From Methylococcales bacterium (GTDB lineage Bacteria > Pseudomonadota > Gammaproteobacteria > Methylococcales > Methylomonadaceae), in contig JAGLUC010000400.1 of NCBI GenBank assembly GCA_023134955.1, forward strand, positions 1-6,198: a stretch of DNA of 6,198 bases, in the 5' to 3' direction. Below the pieces are notes generated by a model. That model saw nothing but the letters and a program-made list of their open reading frames with translations. It ran no database searches and was not told the origin of the DNA. The translations under genes were made by a program, and so were the position numbers. Shown here piece after piece: positions 1 through 6,198 of this stretch (position 1 is its first letter; each line of letters begins with the position of its first letter).

Positions 1-163
1 AATGATTTGCACCACTACCCAAACCTGGAAAATTTTTAGGCCATGTGGTGACCATTTTCCATTTGATTTTTTTCTTTGCATGAGCAGTAGAGATACCAGC
101 TGATGCAGCCACACCTGTGACGCCTGTCACAACACCAGCGGTAATAAATTTTCGTCTATCCAT
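1..163 (-). CDS. dctP: TRAP transporter solute-binding protein, TakP-like, second copy (N-terminal fragment, cut by window edge)
   Basis: Only the first 54 codons are present; the gene continues beyond the left edge. The ATG (163-161) lies 13 bases after the stop of the upstream paralogue, so the two are very likely co-transcribed. The product starts MDRRKFITAG, a twin-arginine (Tat) signal, followed by a small-residue Ala/Gly/Val stretch and an AHA cleavage site near residue 29. The mature start, KWKMVTTWPKNFPG (residues 34-47), matches the neighbouring complete protein with a single Thr/Ala change, which identifies the family even in this short piece. Expected role is capture of a small carboxylate in the periplasm and delivery to a TRAP (DctQ/DctM-type) membrane complex. 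The Shine-Dalgarno is weak (TAAGTGA overlapping the preceding stop). Substrate and full length cannot be judged from the fragment, and it could be either intact or truncated off-window. Confidence 0.85.
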   Translation of the reverse strand, partial: MDRRKFITAGVVTGVTGVAASAGISTAHAKKKIKWKMVTTWPKNFPGLGSGANH

Positions 164-176
164 TTATAAAGTTCAC

Positions 177-1259
177 TTACAGCTTTCTAGCATTTAAATA
201 AGCACGCTCAGAAATATCATGCCACGCAACTACTTGTTCTCTAAACTTGGTAAAGCTCTGATACACTTTTTTCGACATAGGATCTTTTGCCGCTACATCG
301 CCAACCACTTCATCAGATAATTTTTTCAATCTTTTTAATACATCATTAGGCAATGGCTTCAACTGAACTTTATGTTTATTCACTAAGGTATGTAATGCTT
401 TATTATTTCTCGCGGTATATTCTGCCAACATATCTTGGTTTGCAATTCGACAAGCTTGCTTCACAATCACTTGCAAATCTTTAGGCAAATCTGACATTGC
501 CTTTTCATTGATAAAACATTCCAATGTAGTGCCTGGCTCATGCCAACCCGGATAATAATAATATTTCGCTGCTTTATATAAACCAAAAGCTAAATCATTA
601 TATGGCCCAACCCACTCAGAAGCATCGATTGCTCCTGACTGTAATGAAGTAAAAATTTCTCCACCGGGTAAACTCACAGGTGTTCCACCAGCTTGTTTTA
701 ATACCTCACCCCCTAAACCAGGGATACGCATTTTCAAACCTTTTAAATCTGAAAGTGCATTGATTTCTCGATTAAACCAACCCGCCATTTGTACGCCCGT
801 ATTACCAGTAGCGGTAGGAATAAGACCAAAAGGCTTATATAACTCACGCCATAACTCCATGCCACCACCATAATAGAGCCAGGCATTCATTTCCTGCGCA
901 GTTAAGCCAAAAGGTACAGCAGAAAAGAACTGTGTTGCCTCTGATTTACCTTTCCAATAATAAGCACCTGAATGACCCATCTCAGCAACACCTTTAGACA
1001 CCGCGTCAAACACTTCAAAAGCGGGTACCAATTCTTTAGCTCCATAAACTTTTATTTTAATCCGCCCTCCACTCATGTCAGTAATCATCTTTGCTAACAA
1101 GTTGGCATTGGTTCCCAGCCCTGGAAAATTTTTCGGCCATGCAGTGACCATTTTCCATTTAAACTGAGGACTTGCATTGGCACTCTTTGAGTTTGTTAAC
1201 GCTGCTCCTACAGCTAACGACCCTACCCCTGCTTTTTGTATAAAATCTCGTCTTTTCAT
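177..1259 (-). CDS. dctP: Tat-exported TRAP transporter solute-binding protein, TakP-like (probable 2-oxoacid/monocarboxylate binder)
   Basis: This is a periplasmic binding protein of a tripartite ATP-independent transporter, 360 residues, normal for the DctP/TakP family. I chose the ATG at 1259: the frame can be extended to a TTG at 1292, but the ATG puts the Tat motif KRRDFIQ at residues 2-8, and a GGA six bases upstream is a usable Shine-Dalgarno; the adjacent ATG at 1262 is the alternative. A hydrophobic stretch (about 11-22) and an ANA site (27-29) complete the signal peptide. Family landmarks are NTGVQMAGWF (153-162), GLKMRIPG (174-181) with the Arg that in DctP proteins pairs with the substrate carboxylate (R178), SEWVGP (214-219) and YYYYPGW (233-239). 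From memory these match TakP of Rhodobacter sphaeroides, which binds pyruvate and other 2-oxoacids with a cation; related proteins bind lactate. The substrate here is therefore inferred. The next gene downstream is a close paralogue; membrane subunits are not visible. Confidence 0.92.
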   Translation of the reverse strand: MKRRDFIQKAGVGSLAVGAALTNSKSANASPQFKWKMVTAWPKNFPGLGTNANLLAKMITDMSGGRIKIKVYGAKELVPAFEVFDAVSKGVAEMGHSGAYYWKGKSEATQFFSAVPFGLTAQEMNAWLYYGGGMELWRELYKPFGLIPTATGNTGVQMAGWFNREINALSDLKGLKMRIPGLGGEVLKQAGGTPVSLPGGEIFTSLQSGAIDASEWVGPYNDLAFGLYKAAKYYYYPGWHEPGTTLECFINEKAMSDLPKDLQVIVKQACRIANQDMLAEYTARNNKALHTLVNKHKVQLKPLPNDVLKRLKKLSDEVVGDVAAKDPMSKKVYQSFTKFREQVVAWHDISERAYLNARKL

Positions 1260-1500
1260 CATTTTTCCAAAAATATTGAACCACTTTGACAAAATAATAA
1301 CCCATTAAAAGGATAAGTCGTTAATTTAATATTAAAAAAATGAGACCTCTAGCCGATATATAAACAACACATCCATCGCAAATCTTTTAGTTATTTTTAA
1401 GAGCCTACAACCTCATATAAACTAGAGTGTTGACGCTTACATTAGCCAATTAGAGCATTGTCTGTCCGCATAAAATATAAAGACGCTTGACTGTAGAATT

Positions 1501-1509
1501 TGGTATAAT
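1501..1509 (+). promoter_or_regulatory. Probable extended -10 sigma-70 promoter of gap-pyk
   Basis: TGGTATAAT is a perfect extended -10 element: TG at 1501-1502, one base, then the consensus TATAAT at 1504-1509. The expected start point is near 1516, giving a leader of about 38 bases. No good -35 box lies 16-18 bases upstream; a TTGACT at 1487-1492 is only 11 bases away and is too close to act with this -10. Extended -10 promoters commonly manage with a weak -35, so the call is reasonable but rests on motif matching alone. Confidence 0.6.
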
Positions 1510-1540
1510 TAAAGGATTTTCGGAATTTCAATACCAACTC

Positions 1541-1545
1541 AGGAG
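1541..1545 (+). promoter_or_regulatory. Shine-Dalgarno of gap
   Basis: AGGAG stands 8 bases before the gap ATG, the strongest ribosome binding site in the window and a firm support for that start. It sits inside AACTCAGGAGTT (1536-1547), whose ends can pair as a small 4-bp hairpin (AACT with AGTT) leaving CAGG in the loop. Such a short stem is probably too weak to control translation. Confidence 0.75.
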
Positions 1546-1553
1546 TTAACAAC

Positions 1554-2567
1554 ATGGCAATTAAAGTTGCAATTAATGGATATGGTCGTATCGGACGTAA
1601 CGTTCTTCGCGCACTGTATGAATCAAATCGTACAGGTGAAATCCAGATCGTAGCAGTCAATGATTTGGGTAATGCGGAAACAAACGCTCATCTAACTCAG
1701 TACGATACCGCACATGGCAAATTTCCTGGTGAAGTTAGCGTTAAAGATGGCAACTTAGTTGTCAATGGCGACGTAATCAAAGTTTTCGCAGAAAGAGATC
1801 CATCAAAACTACCTTGGGGCGAGCTGGGTATTGATGTGGTTCATGAGTGTACTGGCTTCTTTGCCAGCAAAGAAAAAGCATCTGCTCATATTGCTGCTGG
1901 TGCCAAAAAAGTGATTATTTCTGCACCAGGTGGCGCAGATGTTGATGCAACTATCGTTTACGGCGTTAACCACAAAACCTTAAAAGCATCTGACACCGTT
2001 ATTTCTAACGCATCATGCACCACTAACTGTTTAGCACCATTAATCCAGCCTTTACTTGACACTATTGGTGTTGAACAAGGATTAATGACCACCATTCATG
2101 CTTATACTAACGACCAGGTATTGACTGACGTTTATCACCCTGATTTATTACGTGCACGTTCTGCCACTCAGTCTATGATTCCTACAAAAACAGGTGCTGC
2201 TGCTGCCGTTGGCTTAGTTCTTCCTGCTTTAGTTGGTAAATTAGACGGTTTCGCCATGCGTGTACCCATTATCAACGTATCTGTTGTTGATTTAACCTTC
2301 ACAGCAAGCCGTGACACCACTGTAGAAGAAGTTAATGAAATTCTTACTGCTGCTTCAGAGGGTGCTTTAAAAGGTATTTTGAACATCAACGCTAAACCTT
2401 TGGTTTCTGTTGATTTTAACCACGATCCAGCCTCTTCTACTTATGATAAATCTCTAACTAAAGTCCTTAATGGTCGTTTAGTTAAAGTTCTATCCTGGTA
2501 CGATAACGAATGGGGTTTCTCTAACCGTATGCTTGATACGACGGTTGCTTTAATGAATGCTAAATAA
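1554..2567 (+). CDS. gap: Glyceraldehyde-3-phosphate dehydrogenase, type I
   Basis: Cytosolic enzyme that converts glyceraldehyde 3-phosphate, phosphate and NAD to 1,3-bisphosphoglycerate, reversible in glycolysis and gluconeogenesis. The 337-residue length is standard. The N-terminal Rossmann domain has NGYGRIGR (8-15) and VNDL (35-38), where D37 occupies the position that favours NAD over NADP. The active-site signature SNASCTTNC (151-159) gives catalytic C155, H182 lies in TTIHAYT, the phosphate-site residues T213 (TKTG) and R236 (FAMR) are present, and NEWG (318-321) supplies the nicotinamide Asn. In the S-loop, where GAPDHs often read DLRRAR, this one reads DLLRAR (197-202), replacing the first Arg by Leu while the second is kept. 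It has its own promoter and strong Shine-Dalgarno, and pyk follows after 9 bases. The NAD preference is inferred from D37; the S-loop pair usually read with it is Val-Tyr (193-194), as in many proteobacterial homologues. Confidence 0.98.
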   Translation: MAIKVAINGYGRIGRNVLRALYESNRTGEIQIVAVNDLGNAETNAHLTQYDTAHGKFPGEVSVKDGNLVVNGDVIKVFAERDPSKLPWGELGIDVVHECTGFFASKEKASAHIAAGAKKVIISAPGGADVDATIVYGVNHKTLKASDTVISNASCTTNCLAPLIQPLLDTIGVEQGLMTTIHAYTNDQVLTDVYHPDLLRARSATQSMIPTKTGAAAAVGLVLPALVGKLDGFAMRVPIINVSVVDLTFTASRDTTVEEVNEILTAASEGALKGILNINAKPLVSVDFNHDPASSTYDKSLTKVLNGRLVKVLSWYDNEWGFSNRMLDTTVALMNAK

Positions 2568-2576
2568 CGGAACAAC

Positions 2577-4016
2577 ATGCTAAGAAGAACTAAAATTCTG
2601 GCAACTCTAGGCCCGGCTTCTGATAAGCCAGGCGTATTGGAAGCCTTATTCGAAGCGGGTATTGATGTTGTCCGTATGAATTTCTCTCACGGCATTGCTC
2701 AAGATCATATTGATAGAGCTGCTGCTGTTCGCGCATTAAGCAAAAAGACTGGTCGCTTAGTCGGTATTCTTTGTGACTTACAAGGCCCAAAGATTCGTAT
2801 CGCTAAATTTAAGGACACTAAAGTCTGGTTAGATGAAGGGCAAGCATTTGCTTTAGATATTAATCTAGCTGCTGAAGCTGGCAACACTGAAGAAGTTGGT
2901 ATTACTTACGAACCTTTAGCGCAAGAGGTTCAAACAGGCAGTCGCTTACTATTAGACGATGGACGAATTGTACTTGATGTTGTTTCAACTAATGGCAAAC
3001 GTATTGAGTGTACTGTTCATGTCGGTGGATATTTATCTAATAATAAAGGCATTAACCTACAAGGTGGCGGTCTGTCCGCTGCTGCGCTAACAGAAAAAGA
3101 TAAGGAAGATATTAAAACTATCGGAGTTATCGGTGCTGACTTTGTTGCCGTCTCTTTCCCTCGTTGTGCGGAAGACTTGCATGAAGCCAGAAGATTATTA
3201 GAAGCTGAAGACTGTTATGCTGGTATCGTTTCTAAAGTAGAACGTGCTGAAGCCATTGAAGCAATGGATGAAATTATTCTTGCCTCTGATGTAGTCATGG
3301 TTGCCCGTGGTGATTTAGGCGTTGAAATTGGCGATGCTAATTTACCTGCTGTACAGAAAAAATTAATCTCCCGTTCTAGAGATCTTAATCGTGCGGTTAT
3401 CACGGCGACACAAATGATGGAGTCGATGATTGAAAATCCGATTCCTACCCGTGCAGAAGTTTTTGATATTGCTAATGCGGTTCATGACGGAACTGATGCA
3501 GTTATGCTTTCGGCAGAAACGGCATCAGGAAACTATCCCGTACAAGCTGTTAAAGCCATGGCTAATATTTGCCAGGAAACTGAAAAACAACGTAGTGTAC
3601 GTGAATCAAAACACCGCTTAGATCATCAATTTTCGCGTATTGATGAAGCAATTTCCATGTCAGCCATGTATTTGGCTAACCATTCTAATGTCAATGGTAT
3701 TGCTACATTAACTGAATCTGGTTCCACAGCTTTATGGATGTCGCGAATCAGCTCAGGTATTCCTATTTACGCATTTAGCAGCCATAAAAAAACCTTGGGC
3801 AGAGTAACCATTTATCGTGGCGTATTCCCTGTTTACTTTACCCATGAATCTATGGATCATGTTAATGTGAACAATGAAATTCTTGCTAAACTAAAAAAAC
3901 GTGGTCTTGCAAAAAAAGGTGACACATTTATTATCACTAAAGGTGACTTAACGGGTGAAGAAGGTGGAACTAATGCTCTTAAAGTAGTTGTTTTAGGCGA
4001 AGGCTTAACGCCTTAG
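2577..4016 (+). CDS. pyk: Pyruvate kinase, PykA (type II) family, predicted potassium-independent
   Basis: Cytosolic last step of glycolysis: phosphoenolpyruvate plus ADP to pyruvate plus ATP. The 479 residues match E. coli PykA in length and layout. The barrel carries RTKI (4-7), MNFSHG (34-39) and DLQGPKIR (67-74); the B domain covers about 75-160 and ends at NKGINLQGGGLS. Catalytic K220 and metal ligands E222 and D246 sit in SKVERAE and ARGDLG; the ATQMMESM signature (277-284) includes T278. The C-terminal regulatory domain starts near 345. In the segment that sets cation use, L68, Q69 and K72 replace the Thr, Lys and Glu of potassium-dependent enzymes (rabbit muscle positions 113, 114, 117), so activity without potassium is predicted from the known family dichotomy. 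PykA-type enzymes are usually activated by AMP or sugar monophosphates; the effector here is unknown. The start follows the gap stop by 9 bases with only a weak GGA Shine-Dalgarno, suggesting translation tied to gap. Confidence 0.98.
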   Translation: MLRRTKILATLGPASDKPGVLEALFEAGIDVVRMNFSHGIAQDHIDRAAAVRALSKKTGRLVGILCDLQGPKIRIAKFKDTKVWLDEGQAFALDINLAAEAGNTEEVGITYEPLAQEVQTGSRLLLDDGRIVLDVVSTNGKRIECTVHVGGYLSNNKGINLQGGGLSAAALTEKDKEDIKTIGVIGADFVAVSFPRCAEDLHEARRLLEAEDCYAGIVSKVERAEAIEAMDEIILASDVVMVARGDLGVEIGDANLPAVQKKLISRSRDLNRAVITATQMMESMIENPIPTRAEVFDIANAVHDGTDAVMLSAETASGNYPVQAVKAMANICQETEKQRSVRESKHRLDHQFSRIDEAISMSAMYLANHSNVNGIATLTESGSTALWMSRISSGIPIYAFSSHKKTLGRVTIYRGVFPVYFTHESMDHVNVNNEILAKLKKRGLAKKGDTFIITKGDLTGEEGGTNALKVVVLGEGLTP

Positions 4017-4024
4017 AAAGGTCT

Positions 4025-4063
4025 TCTGTACTCAAAGACAAGTCTTTGAGTACAGATATTTTT
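4025..4063 (+). terminator. Rho-independent terminator after pyk
   Basis: A perfect 15-bp inverted repeat (4025-4039 with 4042-4056) surrounds a 2-base centre; in practice the innermost C-G pair opens to give a CAAG loop. It is followed by TATTTTT (4057-4063). The hairpin begins 8 bases after the pyk stop. The stem is only moderately GC-rich, so some read-through into the downstream kinase gene is possible. The minus-strand side lacks a good T-run, so it looks one-directional. Confidence 0.9.
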
Positions 4064-4091
4064 AGCCTCAAGAAACAATTTCACTGCACCT

Positions 4092-5051
4092 GTGAATCCA
4101 TCAGCAACAAACCAACTTGCTATTGTTAGCTTATCGCTTAATCCTGCAATAGACCTCACTTACCAAACACAGAGTTTAAAGCACGAGCAAAAATCACGCG
4201 CGACACAAACCAGCTACGACCCAGGTGGAACGGGCATTAATGTTGGTCGAGCACTTGAGATACTTAAGGCTAACTCACACACTTGCTATATTAGCGCCGG
4301 AAAAATGGGTGAATTTCTTGAATTTATGCTTAATCAACAGCTAAATAATATTCATCCACTAAAAATTAACGGTGAAACACGCATAAACACCACTATTCTT
4401 CAGCAGTCACCAAAACATCAATACCAGATTAATGCATTAGGTCCTGTTGTTACAAGCAAACAGTTTGATGAAATAATTGAGAAATTCCTGACACTATGTG
4501 GACAAGGAATTGGCATTTTAACGGGCTCACTTCCGGCTAAACTTGCAAATACAAGCTATCAGAAAATAAATATCGCATTAAAAAAACAAGGTGCTCGTGC
4601 CATTATTGATGCCCCCTCCGCCGTACTAAAACATGCGAATGACAGCCAACCTTTTTTAATCAAGCCTAATTTACATGAGCTAGAAATTCTACAAAATAAA
4701 TCCCTTAGCCAAATTGAAGATATAGCAGTTGAAGCACGATCCATAGTCCAAAAAGGCACTCAATATGTTTGTGTATCATTAGCAGAAAGAGGCGCCATTC
4801 TAACCACCCCAGATAATAGCTATTATTGTCCTTCTCCCAGTATTGAGGTCTGTTCAACCGTGGGTGCAGGTGATTCTATGGTTGCTGGTCTTGCCTATGC
4901 TTTCGCACAACAGCAAAGTCCTGAACAAGCATTAAAGTTAGCGATTGCCTGTGGAGCAGGTACTGCAAAACAAGCAGGTACTCAGTTATTTAAACAAGAA
5001 GATATTGAGCCATTATTAGCTAAAACAAATATCAAGACTCTTGCAATTTAG
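4092..5051 (+). CDS. pfkB: PfkB-family sugar-phosphate kinase, likely 6-phosphofructokinase 2 type
   Basis: A ribokinase-fold (PfkB) enzyme of 319 residues that most resembles E. coli Pfk-2, which phosphorylates fructose 6-phosphate with ATP; 1-phosphofructokinase and tagatose-6-phosphate kinase are close alternatives. Visible landmarks are SLNPAID (15-21) with substrate Asp D21, EQKSR (32-36) with K34, PGGTGINVGRA (44-54), R97 in GETRIN, GSLP (145-148), the KPNLHE segment (191-196) containing the NxxE magnesium motif N193/E196, and STVGAGDSMVAG (255-266) with catalytic base D261. By memory, D21, K34, N50, R97 and D261 line up with the Pfk-2 substrate and catalytic residues. FruK-type enzymes usually have Lys in the GGKGIN loop; here it is Thr, which leans toward Pfk-2. 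The GTG is the only reasonable start: no in-frame ATG lies upstream back to the terminator, and the N-terminal strand begins at residue 9. No Shine-Dalgarno or clear promoter precedes it. A phosphotransferase gene follows after 32 bases. Confidence 0.88.
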   Translation: MNPSATNQLAIVSLSLNPAIDLTYQTQSLKHEQKSRATQTSYDPGGTGINVGRALEILKANSHTCYISAGKMGEFLEFMLNQQLNNIHPLKINGETRINTTILQQSPKHQYQINALGPVVTSKQFDEIIEKFLTLCGQGIGILTGSLPAKLANTSYQKINIALKKQGARAIIDAPSAVLKHANDSQPFLIKPNLHELEILQNKSLSQIEDIAVEARSIVQKGTQYVCVSLAERGAILTTPDNSYYCPSPSIEVCSTVGAGDSMVAGLAYAFAQQQSPEQALKLAIACGAGTAKQAGTQLFKQEDIEPLLAKTNIKTLAI

Positions 5052-5083
5052 CTAGAATATCAATTTAAGCAATTATCTCTATT

Positions 5084-6172
5084 ATGTATTTCTTTTCACC
5101 TCAGCCTCTCATAGCTCATCACCCTAGACACCTGACTGCTGCATGGGCACAAAAAATTCTTGACCAGCACATAATAGGGAAAAAAGTTAAATCGGTTAAT
5201 CTGGATTCTGTTGATGTTGGGACAACCACTCGCATTCGACTCTCAGTTGATCATAATGCTACTGAAGTATTGCCCCAAAAATGGTTTATAAAAATACCAT
5301 CCCTGAGCTGGAGAGCAAAAATCATTACCGCCTTACCCCGCTTACTTCATACTGAGGTTCGGTTTTACAGGGAATTATCTCATTCCATTGCTATTAACAA
5401 ACCCGATGCCTTATCTGCAAAAAACTTTTTTATCAGTGGTTCAACACTGGTTTTAGCTGACCTGTCTGAGCAAGAGGCAATACCTGGTTCGACCAGTGAT
5501 ATACTGTCAATCTCACAAGCACACCTGGTAATTGAACAGTTAGCCCGTCTACATGCACAATTTTGGAATAAAGCTCACAACAACCCTGAATACCGTTGGC
5601 TTGCTGACCCTGTCAGGCAATTAGAAGATCATCTGGGAACTGCACTTGCTGTGCCGCTAATGAAACGAGGTTTAAACAAGGCGCAAAGTATTGTCCCTTC
5701 ATCCTTACATGCTCCTGCAATTAATTATGCTAGAAATCGCCGTCAAACCATGCGTTTTTTATCACAAGGCACTCAAACCATTGTCCATCACGATTGTCAT
5801 CCTGGTAATTTATTCTGGCATCATTCAAAACCGGGTTTATTAGATTGGCAAATGGTGCGTATAGGCGAAGGTATTAGCGATATTTCTTATTTCCTGGCAA
5901 CCTCATTGGATTCTAAATCAAGACGAGCCAATGAAAACCAACTGATTGAGCATTATATAAAAAGCCTTGCCGATCAAGGTATTAAACAGCTGGATTTTAA
6001 ACACATAAAACAACGATACCGTGCTCACCTTGTTTATCCTTTCGAGGCCATGCTAGTCACTTTAGCTGTTGGCGGCATGATGGACTTAGAAGCCAATCAT
6101 AAACTCATTGCTCGGGCAGCATCGGCTGTTGCAGATAACAACGCTTTTTCTGCATCATCTTCAAAAAAATAG
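5084..6172 (+). CDS. Small-molecule phosphotransferase, aminoglycoside-phosphotransferase/ecdysteroid-kinase-like fold, substrate unknown
   Basis: A 362-residue cytosolic protein with the complete core of a kinase-like small-molecule phosphotransferase. In order: a VGTTTR nucleotide-loop equivalent (45-50), FIKIP with the ATP-binding Lys K70, TEVRFYREL with helix Glu E91, the hinge region TLVLADL (121-127), the catalytic loop HHDCHPGN (235-242) giving D237 and N242, and LLDWQ with metal-binding D254. The GEGISDISYFLATSL stretch (261-275) and the C-terminal helices are typical of the ecdysteroid-kinase/CHK-like branch, whose bacterial members mostly have no known substrate. The Brenner motif reads HHD where HGD is most common, which should not abolish activity. 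No signal peptide or membrane segment is seen. It is 32 bases downstream of the pfkB-like gene on the same strand, probably co-transcribed, and lacks a Shine-Dalgarno. An antibiotic-resistance role is not supported; a metabolite or lipid-like alcohol substrate is possible. Confidence 0.85.
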   Translation: MYFFSPQPLIAHHPRHLTAAWAQKILDQHIIGKKVKSVNLDSVDVGTTTRIRLSVDHNATEVLPQKWFIKIPSLSWRAKIITALPRLLHTEVRFYRELSHSIAINKPDALSAKNFFISGSTLVLADLSEQEAIPGSTSDILSISQAHLVIEQLARLHAQFWNKAHNNPEYRWLADPVRQLEDHLGTALAVPLMKRGLNKAQSIVPSSLHAPAINYARNRRQTMRFLSQGTQTIVHHDCHPGNLFWHHSKPGLLDWQMVRIGEGISDISYFLATSLDSKSRRANENQLIEHYIKSLADQGIKQLDFKHIKQRYRAHLVYPFEAMLVTLAVGGMMDLEANHKLIARAASAVADNNAFSASSSKK

Positions 6173-6198
6173 TTTTCTGCCTTTGAATTATCACTAGT

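Larger units (their letters stand above)
1260..1553. other. Divergent intergenic region between dctP and gap
   Basis: This AT-rich 294-base stretch separates two divergently read genes and holds no convincing gene; the minus-strand frame crossing it (1442-1660) runs into gap and has no family features. The gap-proximal end holds the extended -10 promoter and ribosome binding site listed separately. For dctP I see only weak minus-strand candidates: a TATTAT at 1299-1294 without a matching -35, and a TATATA-like box near 1360 with a poor -35. The heptamer GACGCTT occurs at 1432-1438 and again at 1482-1488, exactly 50 bases apart, and TTAATATTAA (1326-1335) is a perfect palindrome in an AT-rich run. 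A regulator could bind here, but nothing in the sequence names one. Confidence 0.6.

Noticed and set aside
1260..1292. TTG at 1292 as start of the complete dctP gene
   Set aside because: It would place ten polar and aromatic residues before the Tat motif, and has no good Shine-Dalgarno; the ATG at 1259 fits better.
1487..1509. TTGACT and TATAAT as a normal -35/-10 promoter pair
   Set aside because: The spacer is only 11 bases, too short for sigma-70; the extended -10 reading is preferred.
1526..1550. Riboswitch or attenuator in the gap leader
   Set aside because: The leader is only about 38 bases and holds just a 4-bp stem around the Shine-Dalgarno; no known riboswitch architecture fits.
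1442..1660. 72-residue minus-strand frame overlapping the gap promoter and 5' end
   Set aside because: It overlaps the conserved start of gap, has no recognisable domain, and spans a promoter; it is a chance frame.
2168..2389. Minus-strand frame inside gap, and similar opposite-strand frames within pyk and the pfkB-like gene
   Set aside because: They lie wholly within genes with intact family motifs and have low-complexity, domain-free translations.
5084..6172. Aminoglycoside resistance gene
   Set aside because: Only the general kinase fold is shared; the motifs fit the ecdysteroid-kinase-like branch, and there is no resistance or mobile context.
6193..6198. ACTAGT (SpeI site) at the exact right end, as a possible cloning junction
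   Set aside because: The left end shows no matching site and a six-base match can occur by chance.

Overview
The window reads as an ordinary chromosomal piece of a low-GC gammaproteobacterium (about 40% G+C by eye). The lineage is inferred from the proteins: a GAPDH of the proteobacterial type, a PykA-type pyruvate kinase, a PfkB-family sugar kinase resembling Escherichia coli Pfk-2, and Tat-exported TRAP solute-binding proteins of the TakP type. Genus cannot be fixed from the sequence alone. I see no mobile element, CRISPR array, tRNA or rRNA.

Left part, minus strand (1-1259): two tandem paralogous genes for periplasmic solute-binding proteins of TRAP transporters. The upstream copy (177-1259) is complete; the downstream copy (1-163) starts 13 bases after it and runs off the window edge. 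Both begin with a twin-arginine signal peptide and then share an almost identical mature N-terminus. Their closest family model is TakP, which binds 2-oxoacids such as pyruvate. Membrane subunits are not in view.

Middle: a 294-base divergent intergenic region (1260-1553) holds an extended -10 promoter and a good Shine-Dalgarno for a plus-strand gap-pyk pair (1554-4016). GAPDH and pyruvate kinase are 9 bases apart and surely co-transcribed; pgk, gpm and eno are absent from the window. Pyruvate kinase carries the Leu/Gln/Lys signature of potassium-independent enzymes. A perfect 15-bp hairpin followed by a T-rich run (4025-4063) closes the pair.

Right part, plus strand: a PfkB-family phosphofructokinase-like gene (4092-5051, GTG start) and, 32 bases later, a small-molecule phosphotransferase of the aminoglycoside-phosphotransferase/ecdysteroid-kinase-like fold (5084-6172). 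Neither has a recognisable Shine-Dalgarno, and no clear promoter lies between the terminator and the first of them, so they may be expressed at low level by read-through.

Together the plus-strand genes cover an upper (PFK), a middle (GAPDH) and the final (pyruvate kinase) step of glycolysis, with one kinase of unknown substrate attached. The minus-strand genes probably serve uptake of small organic acids. I found no convincing novel system; the points most worth a second look are the paralogous binding-protein pair, the terminator placed inside the glycolytic cluster, and the uncharacterised kinase next to pfkB.
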